A DNA stretch of 64,000 nt, taken from assembly GCA_903932685.1 (NCBI GenBank), contig CAIZGX010000084.1, forward strand, positions 1-64,000, written 5' to 3'. Made by a program: the position numbers and the translations under genes. The notes beneath the pieces were generated by a model. The model was given only the letters and a program-made list of their open reading frames with translations. It ran no database searches and was not told the origin of the DNA. Positions 36,842 to 44,347 of the stretch are shown here, piece after piece; the stretch's first letter is position 1, and each line of letters opens with the position of its first letter. Source of the DNA: an uncultured Bacteroidota bacterium (GTDB taxonomy: Bacteria > Bacteroidota > Bacteroidia > Flavobacteriales_D > Sanyastnellaceae).

Positions 36842-37258
36842 TTATGCGATTTCCCAAGATTTTTCAGACCTGTGAACGGTGCCCTTGAAAAAGGCCACAG
36901 CTTCGTTGTTTTGATTGAATACCGTTATGTGATAAACACCAATTCGGTTCGACAAACTCTTCTCTTCAACAACAGTTGTTAGCACATCTTCTTGCGCAAC
37001 CATCTTCACATGAGAAATAGAAGTCTCCACCGAATAACATTTCAATCCGTGCGCATTGCTTGCAAAGGCCAAAGCCGTGTCGGCAAGTGAATACGAAATT
37101 CCACCGTGAGCAATTGCGAATCCATTTAACATTTCACTTCGAACTGTCATACGCAGATCGCAAATTCCGGGAGCAACGCGCAAACGCTCAATGCCTAACC
37201 ATTGGCTAAACGCATCGTTGGTGAACATCAGATCTACAATCTTTTCTGCAGTGGTCAT
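36842..37258 (-). CDS. paaI: PaaI-type acyl-CoA thioesterase
   Basis: A 138-residue hotdog-fold thioesterase. MLNGFAIAHGGISYSLADTALAFASNAHG is the PaaI signature (active-site Gly-Gly and Asp), and the C-terminal VAFFKGTVHR fits. PaaI hydrolyses ring-hydroxylated phenylacetyl-CoA that stalls the paa pathway, freeing CoA; it therefore relates to paaE and paaA 18 kb upstream. Its ATG overlaps the ABC-transporter stop by 1 nt. A 4-hydroxybenzoyl-CoA thioesterase role is less likely given the motif. Confidence 0.88.
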   Translation of the reverse strand: MTTAEKIVDLMFTNDAFSQWLGIERLRVAPGICDLRMTVRSEMLNGFAIAHGGISYSLADTALAFASNAHGLKCYSVETSISHVKMVAQEDVLTTVVEEKSLSNRIGVYHITVFNQNNEAVAFFKGTVHRSEKSWEIA

Positions 37259-39000
37259 TATTTCTTGTATTGAAGTTCCACTAAGTTACGGTAATGGCCG
37301 CTCAATGTCATCAAATCTGAATGACTTCCTTGTTCAATGATCTCTCCTTTTTCTAATACAAAAATCACGTCTGCCTGTTGAATGGTTGAAAGTCTATGTG
37401 CAATAACAATCGATGTTCTATCCTTTGTGAGAAGCTCAGTAGCTCGCTGAATCAGTAATTCAGATTCGGTGTCGATGCTCGAAGTCGCTTCGTCGAGAAT
37501 AACAATTTTCGGATCTTGAAGGAAGACGCGAACGAAGGCCAAAAGCTGACGTTGTCCTGTGCTCAACAATGTTCCTCTTTCCTTCACATCGAAATCATAT
37601 CCGCCCGGAAGTGCTACAATGAATTCGTGCGCACCCACCATCTTGGCTGCAGCAATCATTCGCTCATCTGAAATTTCCGTATTGTATAAGGTTAGATTGT
37701 TTCGAATGGAATCACTGAAAAGAAAAACATCTTGAAGAACAACTCCAATTGTTTTCCGAAGGGTAATCAAGGGTAGCTTCGATAGCTCTACATCGTCAAT
37801 AAAAATTTCACCGCCGCTTATTTCGTAGAACCGATTCAACAAAGAAATCAAAGTCGATTTTCCGGAACCCGTAGAACCTACAATAGCCGCGTTCTTTCCC
37901 GCTTCAATCGTCATGTTGAAATGGGTTAGTACCGGTTGATTTTCCACATACTGAAAACTCACATCGCGGAATTCAATTCTTCCATTAACACTGTGCATCT
38001 CCTGATGAAGGGCATCTTCTTCAGAATGATCTTCGTCCATTAATTTGAACACACGTTCGGCATTCACCACCCCCATTTGAAGCACGTTGAAGTTGTCTGC
38101 CATTTGACGAATAGGTCTGTACATCATGGCAATGAACGTGCTGAATTCAAGAATTAATCCTGGAGACATTTCCAAATTCAAACTCGACTTCACGCCCCAC
38201 CAAAGCAGCAAGGAGACAGAGAGTGCGGAAAGGATTTCAACAACAGGAAAGAACACTGAATACGCCCAGATACCTCGAATGTGCGCATCTCGCTGTTGTG
38301 CATTGATCTCTACAAACTTCTCGTTTTCAATTTTCTGACGGTTGAAGAATTGAACAATGTTCATTCCCGTGACATGCTCTTGCACGAAGACATTCATGCG
38401 CGCTACTTCGTTTCGAACATCTTGAAACGACTTCTTCACGGCTTGTTGAAACAAGCGTGTCGCCCAAAGTAAAATAGGAATTGGAAGCATCACAATCAAC
38501 GTCAACTTCCAATCTAGAAAAAACATGAAACCCACGATCACCAACAACTTCAGCGTATCGCGAATAATATCTAACAATCCGACACTGAACACTTCCGCAA
38601 TACCATCAATGTCTCCAATGTGACGCGTTACCAATTGTCCGACAGGAGTCTTATCGAAGTAATTCAATTTGTAGCGAATCACTTGGGCATAAACCTTCTC
38701 GCGCATGTCAAGCGTAATGCTTTGCGCCACGCTATTCGCAGCAAGTGTTTGAATGTATTGAAGCGCAATTTCAATAGCCAGGACAACAAAAAACCAAATG
38801 GCCACATTCAAGATTTGCATGGAATCTCCACCTGGAACCGCTACATCTAACATGTTCCGCATTTGTTCAGGACGCACCACTGTAAGACCTGAAAGCACCA
38901 GAACCAAAATCAGTGTAACAGCGAAGCCCCCACGATAGGGTTTGCTGTATTGATACAGTCTTGCAAATATTTTCCAATCAAACGCCTTCCCTGATGCCAT
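37258..39000 (-). CDS. ABC transporter, ATP-binding and permease fused (MsbA-like)
   Basis: A 580-residue half-transporter with six membrane segments (about 25-310) and one nucleotide-binding domain: Walker A GSTGSGKS (375-382), signature LSTGQ (479-483, where LSGGQ is usual), Walker B with D503-E504, and the switch His in IAHRLSTIQQ. The type IV exporter fold dimerises to export lipids, lipid A or hydrophobic drugs. Between truA (3 nt) and paaI (1-nt overlap). MsbA is plausible because lpxD is near, but not proven. Confidence 0.9.
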   Translation of the reverse strand: MASGKAFDWKIFARLYQYSKPYRGGFAVTLILVLVLSGLTVVRPEQMRNMLDVAVPGGDSMQILNVAIWFFVVLAIEIALQYIQTLAANSVAQSITLDMREKVYAQVIRYKLNYFDKTPVGQLVTRHIGDIDGIAEVFSVGLLDIIRDTLKLLVIVGFMFFLDWKLTLIVMLPIPILLWATRLFQQAVKKSFQDVRNEVARMNVFVQEHVTGMNIVQFFNRQKIENEKFVEINAQQRDAHIRGIWAYSVFFPVVEILSALSVSLLLWWGVKSSLNLEMSPGLILEFSTFIAMMYRPIRQMADNFNVLQMGVVNAERVFKLMDEDHSEEDALHQEMHSVNGRIEFRDVSFQYVENQPVLTHFNMTIEAGKNAAIVGSTGSGKSTLISLLNRFYEISGGEIFIDDVELSKLPLITLRKTIGVVLQDVFLFSDSIRNNLTLYNTEISDERMIAAAKMVGAHEFIVALPGGYDFDVKERGTLLSTGQRQLLAFVRVFLQDPKIVILDEATSSIDTESELLIQRATELLTKDRTSIVIAHRLSTIQQADVIFVLEKGEIIEQGSHSDLMTLSGHYRNLVELQYKK

Positions 39001-39003
39001 ATT

Positions 39004-39789
39004 CTAATTTGTACGGAAGGTAGATTCCGGATAAATAACTCGAGTTAAAAACAGTCCATTTGGACGAACACTTTCACCTGCCTCGTTTCTTGATTTGCTA
39101 TTCAACACTTCTTGAAATTCTTCCAAATTCATTTCCCCTCTTCCCACTTGTAAAAGTGTTCCCACCACTGCCCGAACCATGTTTCGAAGAAATCGATCCG
39201 CTGTAATGTGAAAAATCAAAAGATCTTCCTTCTCTTCCCATCTTGCGTCACGCACATCGCACACGGTGGTCATCTGACCTCCGCCCGACTTACAGAAACA
39301 AGCGAAATCATGACTACCTAACATTAAACGCGCGGCGTTGTTCATGCTCTCAACGTTTAATTCCTTTCCATAGAAATAAGTGTAATTGCGTTGGAAGGGA
39401 TCTTTCTTTTTCGCAATGCGATATTCGTAAGAGCGTTCATTCGCATCGAAGCGAGCATGTGCCCGATTGTTTACCTTGAAAAGTCTATAGGCTGCAATGT
39501 CCTTTGGCAAAACTTGCTGCAATCGAAACAGCGTTTCCTCTTCATTCAAATCTTGAACTTCCGGAACGAAATGAAGATAAAAATCGCTCGCATGCACTCC
39601 CGTATCTGTGCGGCCGCATCCGAGCGTAACCACCTTCGGCAAACGCAATATTTTGCATAACGCTTTTTCTAATTCTTCTTGAACCGAATGAGCATTCGGT
39701 TGACGTTGCCAACCGTGATAGTTCGTTCCATCGTAGGCTATTTGCAGGAAGTAGCGCGCAAATTCTGTCTTTTCTTCTTCCTGCTCCAT
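39004..39789 (-). CDS. truA: tRNA pseudouridine synthase A
   Basis: Makes pseudouridine at positions 38-40 of tRNA anticodon arms. The 261-residue protein shows QIAYDGTNYHGWQRQP, the catalytic Asp62 in LGCGRTDTGVHA, FDANERSYEYRI, and FLRNMVRAVVGTLLQVGRGE. Normal length. It lies 7 nt downstream of dnaJ on the same strand. Confidence 0.96.
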   Translation of the reverse strand: MEQEEEKTEFARYFLQIAYDGTNYHGWQRQPNAHSVQEELEKALCKILRLPKVVTLGCGRTDTGVHASDFYLHFVPEVQDLNEEETLFRLQQVLPKDIAAYRLFKVNNRAHARFDANERSYEYRIAKKKDPFQRNYTYFYGKELNVESMNNAARLMLGSHDFACFCKSGGGQMTTVCDVRDARWEEKEDLLIFHITADRFLRNMVRAVVGTLLQVGRGEMNLEEFQEVLNSKSRNEAGESVRPNGLFLTRVIYPESTFRTN

Positions 39790-39796
39790 TGCCTAA

Positions 39797-40906
39797 TTAC
39801 TGAAACATTTCTTTTACACGTTGGAAAAAGCTCTTGTCTTTAGCTGAAGGATTCGGTTTGAAATTTTCAGACTCGCGAAGTTTCATCAAGATTTCCTTTT
39901 CTTCCGTTGAAAGTTTCTGGGGTGTCCACACATTGATGTTGACCATCAAATCCCCAGAACCGTATCCGTTTACATCTGGTATTCCTTTTCCTTTCAAACG
40001 TAGTATTTTTCCAGCTTGAGTTCCCGGTTCTATTTTTATTTGAGCCTTGCCCTTCACCAGAGGAATTTCAATGCTTGCACCCATAGCGGCGTCAACGAAA
40101 TTCAAATACAAATCGTAATACAAGTGAACGCCATCGCGCTTCAACTCAGTGTGTTCTTCTTCTTCAATTTGAACAAGTAAATCTCCCGGCACTCCTCCAA
40201 ACGGACCCGCATTTCCTTTTCCTGAGACATTCAACGTCATTCCTTCACCCACACCCGCTGGAATTTTAATCTCCACCGTTTCTTCCTTGCGAACCTGTCC
40301 ATATGCATCGGCATCCTTCGGCCTGTCCTTAACAGACTTCCCTGCACCGTTACAAACATGACAAGTACTGGCCGTTTGCATAGCACCCAAAATGGTTTGT
40401 TGCACACGACGAATCTGACCAGATCCTCCGCAAGTAGAACACGTATCGTAGGTAACGCCATCGGCGTTTGCCATTTTGAAAACCTTAATTTTCTTGGTGG
40501 TTCCAAAAGCAATTTCTTCCAAATTCAATTTCACACGAATGCGAAGATTACTGCCCTTCACTCTTCTTGAACTTGATCTACTTCCTCCTCCTCCGCCAAA
40601 TCCTCCAAAAATATCTCCAAATTGAGAGAAGATATCGTCCATATTCATTCCACTGCCATAGCCTTGCCCACCGCCGCCACCGCCCATTCCGGCGTGACCG
40701 AATTGATCATAGCGCTGACGTTTTTGATTATCACTCAACACCTCGTATGCCTCTGCAGCTTCCTTGAATTTCTCTTCAGCCGAACTGTCGTCAGGGTTTT
40801 TATCGGGGTGGAACTGAATAGCCAATTTGCGATAGGCCTTTTTAATATCGGCCTCGTTCGCACTTCGTGCAATACCCAATACGTCGTAATAATCTCTCTT
40901 AGCCAT
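39797..40906 (-). CDS. dnaJ: Chaperone protein DnaJ (Hsp40) with one zinc site
   Basis: Cochaperone that delivers substrates to DnaK. The 369-residue protein has the J domain ([17 protein letters not shown] in [11 protein letters not shown]), a Gly-rich region (about 75-110), and C-terminal beta domains. The zinc domain keeps only two CxxCxGxG modules (CSTCGGSG and CHVCNGAG) where four are standard, so a single Zn site remains; this reduced form is, to my knowledge, usual in Flavobacteriia. Lies 2 nt after grpE. Confidence 0.95.
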   Translation of the reverse strand: MAKRDYYDVLGIARSANEADIKKAYRKLAIQFHPDKNPDDSSAEEKFKEAAEAYEVLSDNQKRQRYDQFGHAGMGGGGGGQGYGSGMNMDDIFSQFGDIFGGFGGGGGSRSSSRRVKGSNLRIRVKLNLEEIAFGTTKKIKVFKMANADGVTYDTCSTCGGSGQIRRVQQTILGAMQTASTCHVCNGAGKSVKDRPKDADAYGQVRKEETVEIKIPAGVGEGMTLNVSGKGNAGPFGGVPGDLLVQIEEEEHTELKRDGVHLYYDLYLNFVDAAMGASIEIPLVKGKAQIKIEPGTQAGKILRLKGKGIPDVNGYGSGDLMVNINVWTPQKLSTEEKEILMKLRESENFKPNPSAKDKSFFQRVKEMFQ

Positions 40907-40908
40907 AA

Positions 40909-41460
40909 TTATTTTCCTACCACTACTTTGGCGTAGCGTATTACATTATCGTTTAACAAATAGCCCTTTTCCATGGTGTCTATTACTGTGTTCTTTTGCT
41001 CTTCTGTAGGAGCAGGAAACTCTGTAATTGCCTCATGAAAATCTACGTTGAAAGGAAGACCATTGCTTTCCATTGGCTTCAATCCTTTCTTCTCCAATTC
41101 ACCAACAAGCTTTCCGTAGATTAATGCAAAACCTTCCTTAACTGCAGTCATATCCTCGCTCGTCTCATTCGCCTTCATGGCCAATTCGAACACATCTAAA
41201 ACCGGAAGCAAGCCGCTGATCACATCGCGTGAAGCATTGCTTAACAATTCAATTCGTTCACGATTCTTCTGTTTTCTGAAATTATCAAAATCAGCAGTTA
41301 GGCGCAGGTATTTGTCTTTCCATTCTGCCGTTACTTGCTCTGCTGTTGGTTCAGCCGGACTCTCCGGGGTTGCCTCTGCCGCAGTCTCCTCAAAAGGAGT
41401 CTCGTTCACTTCGTTATTTTCCAATTCTTGTGACTGATTGTCATTCAATTCTTCTGTCAT
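40909..41460 (-). CDS. grpE: Nucleotide exchange factor GrpE
   Basis: Releases ADP from DnaK. The 183-residue protein has an acidic, Glu/Pro/Ala-rich N-terminus (1-45), a coiled-coil ending in [26 protein letters not shown], and a C-terminal beta domain with [12 protein letters not shown] and [18 protein letters not shown]. Starts an operon with dnaJ. A CTGACAG/CTGTC inverted repeat like that before dnaK lies about 60-70 nt upstream. Confidence 0.96.
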   Translation of the reverse strand: MTEELNDNQSQELENNEVNETPFEETAAEATPESPAEPTAEQVTAEWKDKYLRLTADFDNFRKQKNRERIELLSNASRDVISGLLPVLDVFELAMKANETSEDMTAVKEGFALIYGKLVGELEKKGLKPMESNGLPFNVDFHEAITEFPAPTEEQKNTVIDTMEKGYLLNDNVIRYAKVVVGK

Positions 41461-41517
41461 ATCTCAAAATTTAATATAAAACCCATTTGACAATCGTTGA
41501 GCCAAGCCAAAAAGAGC

Positions 41518-41530
41518 GACAGGCTGTCAG
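41518..41530. promoter_or_regulatory. GACAG-g-CTGTC inverted repeat upstream of grpE-dnaJ
   Basis: Plus strand GACAG-g-CTGTCAG at 41518-41530, 58-70 nt upstream of the grpE ATG and adjoining the tail of the terminator at 41531. The dnaK site is GACAG-aa-CTGTCAG: same half-sites, spacer one base longer. Shared regulation is inferred. Confidence 0.5.
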
Positions 41531-41562
41531 AAAACAAAACGGGCCGAATGTGATTCGGCCCG
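41531..41562 (-). terminator. Intrinsic terminator of the TlpA-like gene
   Basis: Perfect 10-bp stem CGGGCCGAAT/ATTCGGCCCG with a 3-nt loop (41540-41562), followed on the minus strand by TTTTGTTTT. It ends the thioredoxin-like gene that stops at 41586. Confidence 0.9.
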
Positions 41563-41585
41563 CAAAGATAACTTATATCGTTAGA

Positions 41586-42143
41586 TCAATTGAACGAAGA
41601 AACGTACTTGTCCAATTCCATGTCTAAAGCTGGTCCGCGAAGGTTTTTCGCGACAATAATTCCATTTTCATCAATCAATACACTTGATGGAATACTCGAG
41701 ATTCCATAAAGCTGTCCGGCAGCATTCGCCCAACCTTTCATATCACATACGTGATTCTTCCACAACAACCCGTCTTTTGCAATAGCCTCTTCCCAAGCTT
41801 TCTTATTTTGATCGAAGCTTACAGAGAAGATTTCAAATCCTTTTGCTGTTTTGAATTTTGCCTTGCTGTATTTGTTGTAGGCAGCGACAACATTCGGATT
41901 TTCTCTGCGGCAAGGTCCACACCAGGAAGCCCAGAAATCAATTAAAACCAATTTTCCTCTTAGAGATGAAAGCTTTAAGTCTTTTCCATCGACACCTTTC
42001 ATTACAATGTTTGGCGCTTCGTCGCCGATTTCCAAGCCGATTTTCGCAGTTGTTGGAACTGCATTTTTATCACTTACCGAAGTAAAACTGAACATCACTG
42101 CTACAACTAGAAGCAAAGTGAATGGGATAAGATTTTTTTTCAT
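41586..42143 (-). CDS. Periplasmic TlpA/ResA-like thioredoxin-family protein
   Basis: A 185-residue exported disulfide reductase. A hydrophobic N-terminus (about 5-22) serves as signal peptide or anchor; the thioredoxin domain follows with WCGPC (Cys75, Cys78), the AhpC/TSA-like GDEAPNIVMKGVDGKDLKLSS, an insertion around 95-130, and cis-Pro in ISSIPSSVLID. Such proteins keep envelope Cys reduced, for example for cytochrome c maturation. Flanked by its own promoter and terminator, so monocistronic. Confidence 0.88.
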   Translation of the reverse strand: MKKNLIPFTLLLVVAVMFSFTSVSDKNAVPTTAKIGLEIGDEAPNIVMKGVDGKDLKLSSLRGKLVLIDFWASWCGPCRRENPNVVAAYNKYSKAKFKTAKGFEIFSVSFDQNKKAWEEAIAKDGLLWKNHVCDMKGWANAAGQLYGISSIPSSVLIDENGIIVAKNLRGPALDMELDKYVSSFN

Positions 42144-42159
42144 AGTTATTAATTCATTT

Positions 42160-42192
42160 CAAATATAAAACAGTATGTCACACCTAGCCAAA
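42160..42192 (-). promoter_or_regulatory. Promoter for the TlpA-like gene
   Basis: Minus strand TTTG (42189-42192), 21-nt spacer, TATATTTG (42160-42167), 16 nt before the ATG. Confidence 0.6.
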
Positions 42193-42211
42193 GTTCTTGC
42201 CAAAGAGTTTT

Positions 42212-43519
42212 TTACACTCTTCTGATGTCGGCTCCCAAGGCTTGCAAGCGCGCTTCAATGTCTTGATAACCGCGATCGATCTGCTCAATATTCTGAATAG
42301 TAGATTTTCCTTTCGCACTCAACGCTGCTATTAACAAGGAAACCCCGGCACGAATATCTGGAGAGGACATGGTTACGCCTTTCAATGACGACTTGCGGTC
42401 TAAACCAATAACAGTAGCTCTGTGGGGATCGCACAAAATAATCTGCGCCCCCATATCTATCAACTTGTCCACGAAGAACAAGCGGCTTTCAAACATTTTC
42501 TGATGAACAAGGACCGAACCTCTTGCCTGAGTAGCTGTTACCAGAGCTATAGATATCAAATCAGGAGTGAATCCAGGCCATGGCGCATCGCTAATGGTCA
42601 TAATTGAACCATCGATGAACGTATCAATTTCATAAGAGTCTTGGGCTGGAATATGAAGATCATCTCCATTCACCAGATCAACTTGAATTCCCATGCGACG
42701 AAACATTTCAGGTATAATTCCCAAATCGTTGTATGAAACGTCTTTAATCAAAATATCTCCCTTCGTCATGGCAGCCATTCCAATGAAAGAACCAATTTCA
42801 ATCATATCTGGAAGACACTTGTGCTCGGTTCCACCTAATTTTTCAACCCCTTCAATAATGAGTAAATTCGAACCAATGCCCGAAATTTTTCCTCCCATGC
42901 GATTGATCATCTTGCACAACTGCTGCAAATAAGGTTCGCAGGCGGCGTTGTAAATAGAAGTTGTTCCTTCAGCAAGCGCCGCAGCCATAACAATGTTCGC
43001 AGTTCCTGTTACTGAAGCTTCATCGAGCAGCATATATGCACCCTTTAATCTGTTTGAGGTCACACTGTAAAAGTGATTCACCGCATCATAATTGAAAGTG
43101 GCGCCCAAATTCTGGAATCCTGTAAAGTGCGTATCTAAGCGACGTCTTCCAATTTTATCTCCACCTGGTTTCGGTATATAGCCTTGCCCAAATCTTCCAA
43201 GCATAGGACCTACTAACATGATCGATCCGCGCAAAGCAGCTGCCTTTTTCTTGTAATCCTCTGTTTTCAGATACTCCAGATTTACATCATCAGCAATGAA
43301 CTTGTATTCTCCCTTAGCTAACTTCTCTACTTTAACTCCAATGTCTTGAAGCAAGTCAATCAACTTCAACACATCAATAATCTCAGGGATGTTGCGAATA
43401 ATAATGGGCTCCGCAGTAAGCAGAACAGCAGATATTATCTGTAAAGCCTCGTTCTTCGCGCCTTGCGGAATGACCGTTCCTTTTAGGGCATTGCCCCCAA
43501 CAATTTCAAAAGCCGACAT
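42212..43519 (-). CDS. murA: UDP-N-acetylglucosamine 1-carboxyvinyltransferase
   Basis: First committed step of peptidoglycan synthesis: adds enolpyruvate from PEP to UDP-GlcNAc. The 435-residue protein has QGAKNEALQI at the N-terminus, ALRGSIMLVGPMLGRFG, PKPGGDKIGRRRLDTHF and DIRAGVSLLIAAL. The residue at the catalytic loop position of E. coli Cys115 is Asp121 (PGGD), the natural Cys-to-Asp change known to give fosfomycin resistance in other bacteria. Monocistronic by position. An 18-bp perfect palindrome lies 8 nt upstream of the ATG. Confidence 0.96.
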   Translation of the reverse strand: MSAFEIVGGNALKGTVIPQGAKNEALQIISAVLLTAEPIIIRNIPEIIDVLKLIDLLQDIGVKVEKLAKGEYKFIADDVNLEYLKTEDYKKKAAALRGSIMLVGPMLGRFGQGYIPKPGGDKIGRRRLDTHFTGFQNLGATFNYDAVNHFYSVTSNRLKGAYMLLDEASVTGTANIVMAAALAEGTTSIYNAACEPYLQQLCKMINRMGGKISGIGSNLLIIEGVEKLGGTEHKCLPDMIEIGSFIGMAAMTKGDILIKDVSYNDLGIIPEMFRRMGIQVDLVNGDDLHIPAQDSYEIDTFIDGSIMTISDAPWPGFTPDLISIALVTATQARGSVLVHQKMFESRLFFVDKLIDMGAQIILCDPHRATVIGLDRKSSLKGVTMSSPDIRAGVSLLIAALSAKGKSTIQNIEQIDRGYQDIEARLQALGADIRRV

Positions 43520-43527
43520 ATCTCTTA

Positions 43528-43545
43528 ATTTTCTTCGAAGAAAAT
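43528..43545. promoter_or_regulatory. 18-bp perfect palindrome upstream of murA
   Basis: ATTTTCTTCGAAGAAAAT is fully self-complementary, 8 nt upstream of the murA ATG in the divergent gap with the SGNH hydrolase gene. It could bind a dimeric regulator or fold in the murA mRNA leader. No T-tail follows, so it is not a terminator. Confidence 0.4.
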
Positions 43546-43619
43546 GCGAAACTTCCTTGTCCCGAACTCAGAAATTCAAAATTATCAACGTAGGACAATG
43601 GATTACGCAAAGTGTGGTC

Positions 43620-43627
43620 TATTTTTG
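43620..43627 (+). promoter_or_regulatory. -7 promoter element for the SGNH hydrolase gene
   Basis: TATTTTTG, 9 nt before the ATG at 43637. The -33 match is weak. Confidence 0.4.
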
Positions 43628-43636
43628 AAATGACTT

Positions 43637-44335
43637 ATGATTAGACGAATTTTCGCCATTTACATGCTGATGGCCCTTCATCAACAGACTAACGCTCAAG
43701 ACTGGGCCAATCTGAACTATTATAGAAATGCCAATACATTGCTTGAAAACCCCGCAGAAAATGAAGATCGCGTGGTGTTCATGGGGAATTCCATTACTGA
43801 GTTTTGGAAAGATGTGCACCCCGAATTTTTTGTTGGAAAAACCTACGTCAATAGAGGCATCGGTGGACAGACCACTTCTCAAATGCTTCTTCGTTTCCGT
43901 GCCGATGTGGTGAACCTTCACCCGAAAGTTGTTGTATTTCTTGGTGGCACCAACGATATTGCCGGAAATACGGGCGATGTGTCACTCGACATGATTGAAG
44001 ACAACATCTTTTCCATGATTGAATTGGCCACGTCGAATGGCATTTCAGTTGTCTTGTGCTCTGTACTTCCTGTTTTCGATTACCCGTGGAGCCCAGGAAA
44101 AGAACCCGCTGAAAAAATTATTGAGTTGAACGAAGCGCTTCGTTTCTATGCAGAAACACATGGGATTCCTTTCGTAGATTTCCATACCCTTATGAAAGAC
44201 GAGCGGAACGGATTGCGATTGGAATTCGGTGAAGACGGTGTTCACCCCAATGTTGATGGGTACCTCATAATGGAGCCCCTCGTAGAAAAAGCCATTGCCT
44301 TAGAACTGCAAAAAATTAAAAGCAACGAGAATTAG
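43637..44335 (+). CDS. Exported SGNH/GDSL-type hydrolase
   Basis: A 232-residue esterase-family protein with signal peptide (IFAIYMLMALHQQTNA). Catalytic blocks: Ser52 in FMGNSITEFW, Gly in NRGIGGQTT, Asn106 in LGGTNDI, and Asp200/His203 in DGVHPN. This pattern matches SGNH hydrolases that deacetylate or de-esterify carbohydrates (sialate- or xylan-esterase like); the substrate is unknown. Next to a CotH-type T9SS protein 12 nt downstream, possibly one transcription unit. Confidence 0.87.
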   Translation: MIRRIFAIYMLMALHQQTNAQDWANLNYYRNANTLLENPAENEDRVVFMGNSITEFWKDVHPEFFVGKTYVNRGIGGQTTSQMLLRFRADVVNLHPKVVVFLGGTNDIAGNTGDVSLDMIEDNIFSMIELATSNGISVVLCSVLPVFDYPWSPGKEPAEKIIELNEALRFYAETHGIPFVDFHTLMKDERNGLRLEFGEDGVHPNVDGYLIMEPLVEKAIALELQKIKSNEN

Positions 44336-44343
44336 TATCTTTA
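44336..44343 (+). promoter_or_regulatory. Possible -7 element before the CotH-kinase gene
   Basis: TATCTTTA matches TAnnTTTG at 7 of 8 positions and ends 4 nt before the ATG; it overlaps the end of the SGNH gene. Confidence 0.3.
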
Positions 44344-44347
44344 TAAA

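Noticed and set aside
39797-40906. dnaJ as a damaged gene because two zinc modules are missing
   Set aside because: The gap is clean, the rest is intact, and the reduced zinc domain is, to my knowledge, normal for Flavobacteriia.
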